In this document: piece after piece, positions 24,073-33,585 of the stretch
Layout of the letters: every line of letters begins with the position of its first letter
Position numbering within the stretch: the stretch's first letter is position 1
Source of the DNA: Bradyrhizobium diazoefficiens
GTDB lineage: Bacteria > Pseudomonadota > Alphaproteobacteria > Rhizobiales > Xanthobacteraceae
Assembly: GCF_018129965.1 (NCBI RefSeq)
Contig: NZ_JAFCKW010000011.1
Span: 1-64,000 of the forward strand
Direction of reading: 5' to 3'
Length of the DNA: 64,000 bases
Translations under genes and position numbers: made by a program
Notes under the pieces: model-generated
Seen by the model: only the letters and a program-made list of their open reading frames with translations
The model's database searches: none
Told to the model about the DNA's origin: nothing

Positions 24073-24106
24073 AAAGACCCCCGGTTCTTGCGAACCGGGG
24101 GTCTTT
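24073..24106. terminator. bidirectional terminator between convergent genes
   Basis: A perfect 15-bp stem, AAAGACCCCCGGTTC (24073-24087) with its inverse at 24092-24106, and a TTGC loop, flanked by A-run and T-run. It serves both the secreted-protein gene ending at 24036 and the RND gene ending at 24139. Confidence 0.93.
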
Positions 24107-24138
24107 CATTCGCGGACCGTGTCATCGGTCTGGCGTTT

Positions 24139-26505
24139 TCAGATCGCAGGCTTGTCCGTGCCCTGCAACTTGCCGTGCAAATTGATCAGCCACATCGCCG
24201 TCGGCCGCAGGATGAAGAGATCGGCGACGAGGGCCATGATCATCGAGAAGGCACTGAGCCAGCCGAACAGCCGCAGCGACGGCAGGTCGGAGAACACGGT
24301 GACGACGAGACCGCAGGCCAGCACCAGCGTGGTCAGGATCAGCGCCGGGCCGACCAGCACGGTCGCGCGCTCGACGGCGAGCGCCGAACCGACGCCGGGC
24401 TTACTCTCCAGCCGGAGGCGATTGAGGAAGTGGATGGTGGCGCTGAGGCCGAGGCCGAACGAGACGGTCAGCGCGACGACGCTTGCGAATTGCAGCCCCT
24501 CGCCCATCGCCCACAGCACCGTTCCCGACATCACCACCGGGAAGATACCCGGCAGGATGCAGGCGAGCATCACGACCCAGGAGCGGAAGGCGAGGCCGAT
24601 GAAGATGGCGACCAGCGCGAATTCGACGGTGAGGCCGCGGTTGAGCTTCTCGATCATGCCGGCCGAGTTGCGCGCGGCAATCGCGGCAAGACCCGTCACC
24701 GCCACCTCATAGCCGGGATGCTTCTTGCGGACGATGTCGAGTTCGGAATCGAGCTTGTCGACGATCGGCAGAAGCTGGCTGGAATCCTTGTCCGGCACGC
24801 GGCCGGCGACCACGACGGCGTCCTGTTCGGCATCGATGAAGCGCCGCACCAGATGCTCCGGAATGACACTGACATATTCCTTCAGCGTCGCGACATCGGC
24901 GCTGCCGGCCTTGTCCGCAAGCCAGCGGCGCAAGGTTTCGACCGACCAGACGTTGCCGACACCGGCCGCCTTCTCCACGGTCGCGTGGACGTCCGCGATC
25001 GTCTGCAGCGTCTCCGGCGAATAGAGCGATTCGCCCTTGGGGAACTGGATCAGCACGTTCACCGGGTTGGCGCCGGTGAGCTTGGCATCGAGCCGGTCGC
25101 TGGCGGCAACGGCCTGACGCTTGTCCGGGACCTGGTCGGCGAGCCGGTAGCGCGGCTCCAGATTGGCGTAGATGACGCCGAGGCCGGCGACGAACAGCAC
25201 CGCGATCAGGCTGAACAGGCCGGGCCGGCTCACCATGCGCACCGCGATCCAGTAGCAGAAATTGCGCAGAGCCTGCACACCGGCATCCGCGCTCTGGAAC
25301 TTGGTCGCGAAGATCTTCTCGTTGCGCACCAGGAGTACGCCGAACACCGGCACCAGCGACAACACCGCGAGCAGCGCGATGATGGTGGCGGCAAGCCCCG
25401 CCTCGCCGAACTTGCGGATCAGGTCGGAGTCGGAGAACTGCAGCGCGATGAAGGAAATGCCGGCGGTGCCGTGCGTCAGCACGCAGGCCGGACCGACCAC
25501 GAGCACGGCGTTCTTGAACGCGGTGTACTTGTCCTGGCCCGCGATCAGCCGGTCGCGCGCGGCGAAAGTGAGCTGCATCGAGTCCGAGAAGCTGATCACC
25601 ATGATGAGCGGCGTCATCACGTTCAGGAACATGTTGAGATTGAAATTGGCCCAGCCGAGCGCGCCGAGCGCCAGCATGATCGCGATCATCGGCGGGAACG
25701 CCGCGGCCACCATGAACGAGATCTTGCGGAAGAAGATGATGGCGATGATGCAGCCGGCGAGGATGCCGAGAATGTTGTAGGTGAGCCCGTCGCGCTCGAC
25801 CGCGTTACGGATCTCGAGCTGCATCACCGGCACGCCCGAGAGCTGCACGTTGAGCCCGGTCTCGCCGAGGTCTTCCTTCATCAGCGCGCGGATTTCCCCG
25901 ACGGTCTTGGTCAGCTTGTTGGACGCGACCACCTCCGGATCGAGCGACAGCACGATCAGCGCGAGCGTGCCGTCCTCCGACAACAGCTTGCCGCGGATGA
26001 TCTCGTTGTTCTTGACGGTGTCGATGAACTTGTCATACGCCGCGCCCTCTGGCAGTTCGGACGGGAACAGCGCGGCCGGCAGCTTGCCCGGCGCCGGCGC
26101 CTGGCGCGCCGAGAACAGCGAGACGAGGCCGCGGGTGCCTTCGACGAGTTGCATGTCGGTGACGAAGTCGCGCAGCTTCTCCAGGTTGTTGCGCGCCAGG
26201 AGGGTCTTGCCCTCGACCACGACGAGCACGTCGAATTCCTCGGCCGGGAACTTCTTGGTCACTTCTTCGTACTGGCGGAATTCGCGGGTGTTGGAGCGGA
26301 ACAGCTGCGACAGCGAATCGTCGATCTTGATCCGGTGGATGCCGAACACGGCGCCGACGATCAGCACCAGCAGGACGATGCAGGAGACGATCGGCGCCCG
26401 GACGGCGATCAGCCCGATGCGCTCAAGCCCGAAGGCGATCGAGGACGCAGGCCCCTGCTCGACCTTGTCGACATGAACCTCACTCTCGCTGTGCTTTTCG
26501 AGCAT
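24139..26505 (-). CDS. RND/MMPL-family transporter, second copy
   Basis: A 788-residue RND-superfamily exporter with the same layout as HpnN: an N-terminal helix near 30-55, a periplasmic loop with IDDSLSQLFRSNT, a helical bundle at about 245-420, a second loop, and a second bundle at about 620-770 (SFGLGLSATIHFLNRLRLES). Sequence similarity to HpnN appears limited. It lies just downstream of the eutB-hpnP-eutC cluster in the same direction, with 205 bases to eutC. A lipid or hopanoid substrate is possible from context only. Confidence 0.82.
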   Translation of the reverse strand: MLEKHSESEVHVDKVEQGPASSIAFGLERIGLIAVRAPIVSCIVLLVLIVGAVFGIHRIKIDDSLSQLFRSNTREFRQYEEVTKKFPAEEFDVLVVVEGKTLLARNNLEKLRDFVTDMQLVEGTRGLVSLFSARQAPAPGKLPAALFPSELPEGAAYDKFIDTVKNNEIIRGKLLSEDGTLALIVLSLDPEVVASNKLTKTVGEIRALMKEDLGETGLNVQLSGVPVMQLEIRNAVERDGLTYNILGILAGCIIAIIFFRKISFMVAAAFPPMIAIMLALGALGWANFNLNMFLNVMTPLIMVISFSDSMQLTFAARDRLIAGQDKYTAFKNAVLVVGPACVLTHGTAGISFIALQFSDSDLIRKFGEAGLAATIIALLAVLSLVPVFGVLLVRNEKIFATKFQSADAGVQALRNFCYWIAVRMVSRPGLFSLIAVLFVAGLGVIYANLEPRYRLADQVPDKRQAVAASDRLDAKLTGANPVNVLIQFPKGESLYSPETLQTIADVHATVEKAAGVGNVWSVETLRRWLADKAGSADVATLKEYVSVIPEHLVRRFIDAEQDAVVVAGRVPDKDSSQLLPIVDKLDSELDIVRKKHPGYEVAVTGLAAIAARNSAGMIEKLNRGLTVEFALVAIFIGLAFRSWVVMLACILPGIFPVVMSGTVLWAMGEGLQFASVVALTVSFGLGLSATIHFLNRLRLESKPGVGSALAVERATVLVGPALILTTLVLACGLVVTVFSDLPSLRLFGWLSAFSMIMALVADLFILRPTAMWLINLHGKLQGTDKPAI

Positions 26506-26710
26506 GCCTTGTCCAGTTCCTGAATCGGTTCGGTCTGTGAGCTTATCGCGTCCCGCGAACGGCTTGAAAATGCCATACCAATGGGAGGCTTGCCCGTTGA
26601 AAATGCGTGGAAAATCGCCGCGCAGGGTTTAGCAGGTCAATCACCCTTCTCGCAAGCAGGGCAAGGGCGGCCAAACCGATCAAGATGCGGCGATCTTGCC
26701 GGAATGCCCG

Positions 26711-27496
26711 TCATTCGGGCAAAGCCGTGCCAATTCGACGCGGCGCCCGGTCCGCGCTCTCATCTTTCAGCGCCACGCCGGTCGTCTGCCGCGCCAGTCC
26801 CTCGCGTAAGAGCCAGGCGATCTTGAAAGCAGCCTCGTCGTAGCTCAACCCGGCCTTGTGAATGTTCGACACGCAATTGCGCTCGGCATCGGTGCGGCCA
26901 GGCTGGGGCGCGAAGGTCAGATAGGCTCCGAGACTGTCGGGGGCCGACAGGCCGGGCCGTTCGCCGATAAGGGTCACGACCATGCGCGCACCGAGAATGG
27001 CGCCGATCTCGTCGCCGAGCGCGACGCGGGCGCCCGAGGCGACGACGGCGTGCCCGATCGCGACCTCATCGCCTTCCGTAAGCAACGGCAGCAGGTGTTT
27101 CACCAGCTCCACCGCATGGGCATGGACCGCGGCCGCCGACAGGCCGTCGCCGATCACGATTGCGAGCCGGCACGGGTTCGCGGCCTGCTGCGCCAGAAGC
27201 TGCACCGACCCGGAATCGAGCCGGCGCCCGAGATCCGGCCGCCGCAGATAGTCCCGGCGGTCGGCGGCCTGGCTCCGTGCCTCGGTGACGACGAGGCCAA
27301 GCGCGCGCAGCTCCGCAGCGAGAAGCGGCGCATCGAAAGCGGCGTGCACGGCATCGCGGGCGCGGGCATGATCCAGCGTGAAATCGAGCAGCGCGCGCGT
27401 CGGCACGCTTGCGCCGCTGCGCCCGAGCGCGACGCGGGCGGGCGTGAGCGACCGCAGATCGAGGGTCGGGCGGCGGGGGACGGCCGGATCAGACAT
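26711..27496 (-). CDS. eutC: ethanolamine ammonia-lyase small subunit EutC
   Basis: A 261-residue EutC. Recognisable segments are TPARVALGRSGASVPTRALLDF near 18-39 (split: TPARVALGR and VPTRALLDF), the AIVIGDGLSAAAVHAHA block that contacts adenosylcobalamin near 132-148, and ERPGLSAPDSLGAYLTF near 193-209. With EutB it forms the B12-dependent enzyme that converts ethanolamine to acetaldehyde and ammonia. No other eut genes (reactivase EutA, microcompartment shell) are seen here. It begins six bases after hpnP, which lies between it and eutB. Confidence 0.93.
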   Translation of the reverse strand: MSDPAVPRRPTLDLRSLTPARVALGRSGASVPTRALLDFTLDHARARDAVHAAFDAPLLAAELRALGLVVTEARSQAADRRDYLRRPDLGRRLDSGSVQLLAQQAANPCRLAIVIGDGLSAAAVHAHAVELVKHLLPLLTEGDEVAIGHAVVASGARVALGDEIGAILGARMVVTLIGERPGLSAPDSLGAYLTFAPQPGRTDAERNCVSNIHKAGLSYDEAAFKIAWLLREGLARQTTGVALKDESADRAPRRIGTALPE

Positions 27497-27502
27497 GTCG
27501 CG

Positions 27503-29089
27503 TCATTCGGCGGGAACGGCGGCCTCGCGCAGCCGGATCGAATAGTTCGAGGCGTTCTGCTCGCCGCTGGAGGCCGCGCGCGCGAAGGTGATGAGATGGT
27601 GCGCAATCAGGGTGCAGCCGATCAGGCCCTCGAGGTCACCGCGCTTGATGCGTCCCAGCGCAAACTTCCAGAACACGCGCTTGTAGTCACCGAGCACGCC
27701 GACCTTCCAGAAGATGTTGCGCAACATGACGAGACCGCGCCTGATGTTGGCCCAGGTCTTCATCTCGTCCGGCACCGGCATCTTGAGGCGGTGGGGATAG
27801 GTATTGTCGCATTGATACTGGAAGCGCGCGAAAACCTTCGCGGGCTCGTAGGCGGCACCCATGCAGTGCTTCCAGGAGGCGACGACGTCGTCATAGGGCA
27901 GCAGGAAGTCGACGTTGGAATCGCGTCCGTCGTCCTCGATCAGGCGGCCCTCCCGCTCCAGCCGGTCCCACAGCGGCGTCTTGGGCAGAGCCTGCAGCAG
28001 GTTGATGGTGAGCAGCGGAATCTGGGATTCCTCGACGAAGGCCAGCAGTGCTTCGGAGGTCTTCGGTTTGTCGGTGTCGAGACCCATGATGATGCCGGAC
28101 ACCACCTCCATGCCGTAGGAGTTGATAGTGCGCACGCCCTCCAGGATCGGGACCATCATGTTGTGGTCCTTCTGCATCGCCTTCAGCGCGTCGGGATCCG
28201 GCGTCTCGATGCCGCAGAAGATGGTGATGAAATAGGCCTCGCGCATCTTCTCGAGGATCTCGGGCCGCTTGGCGATGTTGAGCGTCGCCTCGCAGGCGAG
28301 CCGCACCACGTAGCCGGTCCGCTTCTGCCATTCGATCAGATGCGGCAACAGGTCCATCGCCGCCTTGCGGTTGCCGATGAAATTATCATCGACGAAATAC
28401 ACCGTGTCGGTCATGCCGCATTCGCGCAGGCGGTCGAGTTCGGCGATGATCTGCTCCGGCGTCTTGAGGCGCGGATTGCGGCCGTAGAGGCCCGGGATGT
28501 CGCAGAACTCGCACTGATAGGGGCAGCCGCTGGAATACTGGATGCTGCCGAGGAAGTACTTCTTCATGTCGGCCAGCTCATAGGCCGGGATCGGAAACTC
28601 CGTCATCGGCACGCGATCCCTGGTGGTCAGCACCACCTGCGCGTCGGGCCGCGACGTGTCACGCGAGAGGATCTCGATCAGTTCGTTGGTGGCGTCGCCG
28701 AGTTCGCCGACATGGAGATAGTCGAACGACGGATAATAGTCCGGGCAGGCGCTGACCGAGGGACCGCCGAGCGCAACCGGAAGGTCGAACTCATGGGCGC
28801 GGCGGCAGATGTCGTTCATCTGCTGGCGCTGGATGTGCATGCCACTGACGAACACCGCTTCCGCCCATTCGAACTCGTCCGTCGTCGCGCGGCGGAGGTT
28901 CTCGTCGACGAACTTGACCTGCCATTCCTCGGGCAGATAGGCCGCCAGCAGCAAAAGACCCTGCGGAGGCATGAAGGCGCTGACGCCGTCAGTCAGCGGA
29001 TAGGAGTGCTCGAACGTTCCGAACGAGGAGGTGTACCGCGGAAACACGCAGAGAATCCGCCGGGACGTACCGTTGCTTGCAGCTCGCAT
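27503..29089 (-). CDS. hpnP: HpnP, B12-binding radical SAM hopanoid C-2 methylase
   Basis: A 528-residue protein with an N-terminal cobalamin-binding domain (about 10-150, with FMPPQGLLLLAAYLP at 39-53 and VFVSGMHIQRQQMND), a radical SAM domain whose cluster cysteines are Cys189, Cys193 and Cys196 (SSGCPYQCEFCDIPG), and a C-terminal DUF4070-type region. This matches HpnP, which methylates ring A of hopanoids at C-2. The ATG at 29089 has GGGGGAAC upstream. It sits between eutB (147-base gap) and eutC (6-base gap). Other B12-radical SAM methylases of this class cannot be excluded without phylogeny, but a hopanoid operon in the same window supports the call. Confidence 0.82.
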   Translation of the reverse strand: MRAASNGTSRRILCVFPRYTSSFGTFEHSYPLTDGVSAFMPPQGLLLLAAYLPEEWQVKFVDENLRRATTDEFEWAEAVFVSGMHIQRQQMNDICRRAHEFDLPVALGGPSVSACPDYYPSFDYLHVGELGDATNELIEILSRDTSRPDAQVVLTTRDRVPMTEFPIPAYELADMKKYFLGSIQYSSGCPYQCEFCDIPGLYGRNPRLKTPEQIIAELDRLRECGMTDTVYFVDDNFIGNRKAAMDLLPHLIEWQKRTGYVVRLACEATLNIAKRPEILEKMREAYFITIFCGIETPDPDALKAMQKDHNMMVPILEGVRTINSYGMEVVSGIIMGLDTDKPKTSEALLAFVEESQIPLLTINLLQALPKTPLWDRLEREGRLIEDDGRDSNVDFLLPYDDVVASWKHCMGAAYEPAKVFARFQYQCDNTYPHRLKMPVPDEMKTWANIRRGLVMLRNIFWKVGVLGDYKRVFWKFALGRIKRGDLEGLIGCTLIAHHLITFARAASSGEQNASNYSIRLREAAVPAE

Positions 29090-29236
29090 CAAAGTTCCCC
29101 CAGCCACTCGAGATCCGGTGCGGAGACCTACAGCGTAATGCTGCCGCGGAAATTTCTCAATATTGTGGCATCATCCTAATTCGCGAAGGGCGCCAATGGT
29201 TTCCTTGACTTCCGCGGATGGGACGCGACTGCACGT

Positions 29237-30619
29237 TCACGCGATCAGCCGTGAGGCAAAATCGGGCAACACGCCTGCATCGCCGGCAAGACGGAAGTCG
29301 GCGCCCGCCAGGCCCGCCTGCACCAGCCAGTCGTCGAATTCCGGCGCGCGTCGCAGGCCGAAGACGTCGCGGACATAGAGCGCGTCGTGAAAAGACGTCG
29401 ACTGGTAGTTCAGCATGACGTCGTCCGCGCCCGGCACCCCCATGATGAAGGTCACGCCGGCGGCCGCGAGCAGCGTCAGCAGATTGTCCATGTCGTCCTG
29501 GTCCGCTTCGGCATGGTTGGTGTAGCAGATGTCGATTCCGAGCGGCAGGCCGAGCAGCTTGCCGCAAAAGTGATCTTCCAGCCCTGCCCGGACGATCTCC
29601 TTGCCGTCGTAGAGATATTCCGGGCCAATGAAGCCGACTACGCTGTTCACCAGCAATGGCGAAAAGGCACGGGCGACCGCATAGGCGCGCGCCTCGCAGG
29701 TCTGCTGATCGACGCCGTGATGGGCATTGGCCGACAGCGCCGAGCCCTGCCCGGTCTCGAAATACATCACGTTCTGGCCGACCGTGCCACGCTGTTGCGA
29801 CAACCCGGCCTCCTGCCCTTCCTTCAGAAGCTTCAGGTCGATGCCGAAGCTGCGATTGGCGGCCTCGGTGCCGGCGATCGACTGGAACACGAGATCGACC
29901 GGCACGCCCTGCCCGATCAGCGACAATGTCGTCGTGACGTGGGTCAGTACGCACGCCTGGGTCGGGATGCTCAGCCGCGCGATGATCTCGTCGAGCAGCC
30001 GCAGCAACTGGGCGATCACGGCCGGATCGTCGCTCGCCGGGTTGATGCCGATACAGGCATCGCCGGCCCCGAGCAGCAGCCCGTCGAGGATCGAGGCGGT
30101 GATGCCCCTGGCATCGTCGAAGGGATGATTGGGCTGGAGCCGGGTGCTCATCCGCCCCTTCAGGCCGATGGTGTTGCGAAACGCGGTGGTGACCTCGCAT
30201 TTCCGCGCGACCAGGATCAGATCCTGGTTGCGCATCAGCTTGGAGACGGCGGCCGCCATTTCCGGGGTGATGCCGGGCGCAAGCTTGCGCAAGGCGGCGG
30301 GCGTGGCCGCATCGGAAAGCAGCCAGTCGCGGAAGTCACCGACGGTGAGCGAGGCCCCCGGCGCGAAGGCTTTGGCGTCATGGCTGTCGATAATGAGGCG
30401 GGTGACCTCATCGACCTCGTAGGGGATGACGGTGTCCTGCAGGAATTGAGCAAGCGGGACGTCGGCGAGCGCCATCCGCGCTGCGATCATCTGCTCGGCG
30501 CTCCCTGCGGCAATCCCGGCCAGCCGGTCGCCCGAGCGCGGCGGCGTCGCCTTGGCGAGCAGGTCACGCAGATCGGCGAAGGTGTAGGTCGTGGCGTCGA
30601 TGGTATGGCGGTAAACCAA
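29237..30619 (-). CDS. eutB: ethanolamine ammonia-lyase large subunit EutB
   Basis: A 460-residue EutB. Typical blocks are RSGDRLAGIAAGSAEQMIAA near 23-42, LGADDACIGINPASDD-like LLGAGDACIGINP near 195, and ICYTNHAEADQDDMDNLL near 360. The best start is a TTG at 30619 (VYRHTIDATTYTFADL) with GGAGG five bases upstream, matching the usual EutB N-terminus; ATG starts further up add unrelated residues. It contributes the substrate and cobalamin sites of the ammonia-lyase. hpnP separates it from eutC. Confidence 0.93.
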   Translation of the reverse strand: MVYRHTIDATTYTFADLRDLLAKATPPRSGDRLAGIAAGSAEQMIAARMALADVPLAQFLQDTVIPYEVDEVTRLIIDSHDAKAFAPGASLTVGDFRDWLLSDAATPAALRKLAPGITPEMAAAVSKLMRNQDLILVARKCEVTTAFRNTIGLKGRMSTRLQPNHPFDDARGITASILDGLLLGAGDACIGINPASDDPAVIAQLLRLLDEIIARLSIPTQACVLTHVTTTLSLIGQGVPVDLVFQSIAGTEAANRSFGIDLKLLKEGQEAGLSQQRGTVGQNVMYFETGQGSALSANAHHGVDQQTCEARAYAVARAFSPLLVNSVVGFIGPEYLYDGKEIVRAGLEDHFCGKLLGLPLGIDICYTNHAEADQDDMDNLLTLLAAAGVTFIMGVPGADDVMLNYQSTSFHDALYVRDVFGLRRAPEFDDWLVQAGLAGADFRLAGDAGVLPDFASRLIA

Positions 30620-30899
30620 AGGCCCCTCCGGAGTTCGTCGGCCACCGGCCGACCCGACATCGCATACGCGTTTGAAGGCCATTGCGCACGCCGAAGTTCG
30701 GGGCACCCCCCGGCAATTCACGTGGTCCGCCGCCCGGAAACCGGCAAGACGCATCCAAACCATTGAAATAAATTGCTTTTTACCGCCCCCGGATGGGCAG
30801 CCGAACCATAGCGTTAACGCGGCGTCCATCTTCATTCTGCATGGTTTTGCACCAGCTAGATTCGACCTTGCCCCGGGCCATTCCGGGCTCCTGGACACC

Positions 30900-32639
30900 A
30901 TGACATCAGACCGATCTGGGAATGCCACGCCCCTGGCAGGCCGTTTCACGCTTGCCACCCGGCTCTATGCGATCTTCGCGCTGTTCGCCCTGCTCACGGC
31001 GGCAATCGCGCTGCTGTCCGATCACAACAGCCGCCGCAGCGCCGACCTGACCAGCGCGATCGAGACGGCGAATGCCGCCGCGTTGAACGTCGAGCGCGTC
31101 AACTCGCTGGTCTATGCGGTGGTGATGGAATCGCGCGGCGTCTACATGTCGACGGAGCCCGCTGTCGTGAAGAAATACGGCGAGGGACTGCTCAAGTTCA
31201 ACGCCCAGATCCTGGAGGTCGTGAAAGGCTGGGAGACGATCGTCAAGGCCGACGATGCCGAACAGTTCGCGACCTTCAAGAAGCGCATCGAGCAGTTCGT
31301 CGATTTCCGTAAGGAGCTGGTTCGCCGCGGCGTCGAGATCGGTCCGGCGGCGGGGCGCGAATGGGGCGACAACGACGCCAACCGCGCCGTGCGCTCGGCG
31401 CTGAACAAGGATCTCGAGGCGCTGTCCAAGGTCTATGCCGAGCGCGCCCGGCAGATCGCGCAGCAGACCGAGACCAATCGCACGCTGTCCTTCCTGCTGA
31501 CCTGCCTCGGCGGCCTGGCGCTGGCGCTTGTCGTGATCGGCATCGTCATCATCGCCCGCTCGATCGCCCGCCCCCTCTCCGCCATCACCGCGACCATCAA
31601 GCAGGTGGCCGACGGCGCCGAGAACATCGTGGTGCCGCACTCCGACCGCGCCGACGAAATCGGCGCGCTGGCACGCGCCATCCAGATCTTCCAGGATGCG
31701 ATGGGGCGCAACCGCAACCTCGCCGCACAGGTCTCGCAGGATTCCGCCGCGCGCGAGCAGCGCACCCGCCGGATGGAGCAATCCGTCGAAGAGTTTCGCG
31801 AGGCGATCGGCGCGATCATGCGCGGCCTCAGCCACAACGCCTCCGTCATGCGCGACACCGCACAGACCATCACGCGCGTCACCGCCGATGCGAGCAGCCG
31901 CGCCGGCACGGCGGCAAAGGCGACCGAGCAGGCCGCGCGCAACGTTGCGGCGGTGGCAAGCGCCGCCGAGGAGCTGTCGGCCTCGGTCGAAGAGATCGAT
32001 CGGCAGGTGCAGCAATCCGCCGGCGCGGTCGAGCAGACCGGTCAGCGCACCGAAAAATCGATCACCGAGATCGAGAGCCTCGCAGCCGTTACGCAGCGCA
32101 TCGACGGTGCGCTCGGCCTGATCCAGGCCATCGCCGAGCAGACCAATCTGCTCGCGCTCAACGCCACCATCGAGGCCGCCCGCGCCGGCGAAGCCGGCCG
32201 CGGTTTTGCCGTCGTGGCGCACGAGGTCAAGGCGCTCGCCGGCCAGACCGCAAAGGCCACCGCCGAGATCAGCGAGAACATCGCCATGATCCAGGCGTCG
32301 ACGCGAACCGCAGTCGATGCCGTGCGCGAGATCGGCGGCGCGGTGCATGAGATCAACGAGGTCACCACGGCCATCGCCAGCGCCGTCGGCCAGCAGGACG
32401 CTGCCACGCGCGATATCTCCGCCAACGCGCAGTCGGCCGCGCAGGGCAACGAGACGCTGGTCACGAACATCTCCTCGCTCCGCGACGCGATCGGCGAGAC
32501 CGACGCGGCGGCATCCTCGGTGTTGACGGCGGCGAGCAGCCTGACGGAGACGGCGGACACGCTATCGCGCGAGGTGGAAAAGTTCTTCCAGGGCCTGCGC
32601 TCGGGGTCGGCGGACGGCCGCATCGCCAAGGCAGGATGA
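30900..32639 (+). CDS. methyl-accepting chemotaxis protein
   Basis: A 579-residue chemoreceptor: a transmembrane helix at about 20-42, a periplasmic four-helix-type sensor at about 43-195, a second helix at about 200-222, HAMP at about 223-276 and a long coiled signalling domain. The hairpin tip reads AEQTNLLALNATIEAARAGE near 415, nearly invariant in the family. No C-terminal CheR pentapeptide is present. Ligand unknown. It is transcribed alone, divergent from eutB across a 280-base gap. Confidence 0.92.
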   Translation: MTSDRSGNATPLAGRFTLATRLYAIFALFALLTAAIALLSDHNSRRSADLTSAIETANAAALNVERVNSLVYAVVMESRGVYMSTEPAVVKKYGEGLLKFNAQILEVVKGWETIVKADDAEQFATFKKRIEQFVDFRKELVRRGVEIGPAAGREWGDNDANRAVRSALNKDLEALSKVYAERARQIAQQTETNRTLSFLLTCLGGLALALVVIGIVIIARSIARPLSAITATIKQVADGAENIVVPHSDRADEIGALARAIQIFQDAMGRNRNLAAQVSQDSAAREQRTRRMEQSVEEFREAIGAIMRGLSHNASVMRDTAQTITRVTADASSRAGTAAKATEQAARNVAAVASAAEELSASVEEIDRQVQQSAGAVEQTGQRTEKSITEIESLAAVTQRIDGALGLIQAIAEQTNLLALNATIEAARAGEAGRGFAVVAHEVKALAGQTAKATAEISENIAMIQASTRTAVDAVREIGGAVHEINEVTTAIASAVGQQDAATRDISANAQSAAQGNETLVTNISSLRDAIGETDAAASSVLTAASSLTETADTLSREVEKFFQGLRSGSADGRIAKAG

Positions 32640-32897
32640 CGATTCCCTCCCGCGGCCGCGATAGCTAGCGCACCATCGAGGCGGACCAGTACCTTCGCGA
32701 ACATCGACATCCATCTGCGGGCGACAGCGTCGTTTTCCCGCATCATGGAAGGCCGCCGACGACGATGAGCATGGGTGGTCGGCTCGTCATGCGTCATCAC
32801 CCACTGGCGCGCTCCCGTCGATGCGAATCCATGCTAATTTCTTCGGACGATGGAGGCATGGCCGGCGGCGGCGCATCGTTAGTGGAAGCAATGCTTG

Positions 32898-33347
32898 ATG
32901 AACAAGCCCAAACTCGTGCTCTTTCTGTGCACCGGCAATTACTATCGAAGCCGCTATGCCGAGGAGGTCTTCAACCATCGCGCCGGGCTGGAAGGACTGG
33001 ATTGGGTCTCCTTCTCGCGCGCGGTCGCCGAGACGCTCTCGCCTGAGAATGTGGGCCCGATCTCGCGCCATGCGCTGGAGGCCCTGAACGCGAACGGCAT
33101 CACGTCGGCAGGCGCTGCACGGCATCCTGTGCTCTGTACTGTCGACGACTTTGCGAGGGCCGAGCTTGTCATCGCACTGAAGGACGCCGAGCATCGCCCC
33201 ATGGTCGAGCGCCGCTTTGCCGGCGTCGCCCATCGCGTCCAATATTGGGACGTGGACGATATCGACTATCTCGATCCCCCGACGGCGCTGGCCAGGATCG
33301 TCGAGCAGGTCGGGCTGCTGATCGAAAGCCTGAAGCGGGCACGATAA
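32898..33347 (+). CDS. low-molecular-weight phosphotyrosine phosphatase-like protein
   Basis: A 149-residue protein with the family P-loop at the N-terminus: Cys11-TGNYY-Arg17-Ser18 (C-x5-R-S). A general-acid Asp is likely in the VDDIDYLDPP segment near 116-125. It may act on phosphotyrosine or, like arsenate reductases of this fold, on arsenate; no ars context is present. The ATG at 32898 is preceded by GGAAG. Monocistronic. Confidence 0.75.
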   Translation: MNKPKLVLFLCTGNYYRSRYAEEVFNHRAGLEGLDWVSFSRAVAETLSPENVGPISRHALEALNANGITSAGAARHPVLCTVDDFARAELVIALKDAEHRPMVERRFAGVAHRVQYWDVDDIDYLDPPTALARIVEQVGLLIESLKRAR

Positions 33348-33369
33348 CGGCAGGCCTTTTGCATATGAC

Positions 33370-33520
33370 GCGCGGCGTGGCGACGAGTTGACCCGCGGCC
33401 ATCCTTCGAGACGCCCGCCTGCGGTGGGACCTCGGGATGAAGTCGTGGTGTGCGGCGAGATGCCCATGCCTCGATTGGCGTTTTTCCTCGAGCCGCGATA
33501 CTGACCCATCACGGCAGGAG
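33370..33520. other. intergenic sequence with repeat-like character
   Basis: The gap between the phosphatase-like and M81 genes contains CCATCCTTCGAGACGCCCGC and neighbouring sequence of the kind that recurs between genes in Bradyrhizobium. Its partner arm is not clear here. No gene seen. Confidence 0.3.
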
Positions 33521-33585
33521 ATCAACAGGCGCCGGCGCGAGTGAACTTTCGTCAGATTGTACAAGCAAGACCAAGTAGGAATCCC

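Noticed and set aside
24088..26523. 811-codon plus-strand frame opposite the second RND transporter
   Set aside because: Shadow of the transporter's codon bias; it also crosses a strong terminator.
27503..29089. HpnJ instead of HpnP for the B12-binding radical SAM gene
   Set aside because: HpnJ is also a radical SAM protein, but the FMPPQGLL N-terminal block, the DUF4070-like tail and the absence of hpnI/hpnK neighbours favour HpnP.
29090..29240. General-stress (EcfG) promoter GGAAC-N-CGTT upstream of hpnP
   Set aside because: hpnP is under EcfG control in Rhodopseudomonas, so I looked, but found only GGAAAC and GGAAG fragments without CGTT at the right distance.
30620..30899. Cobalamin riboswitch upstream of eutB
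   Set aside because: No B12-box or the expected paired elements could be found; the gap is short and shared with a divergent gene.
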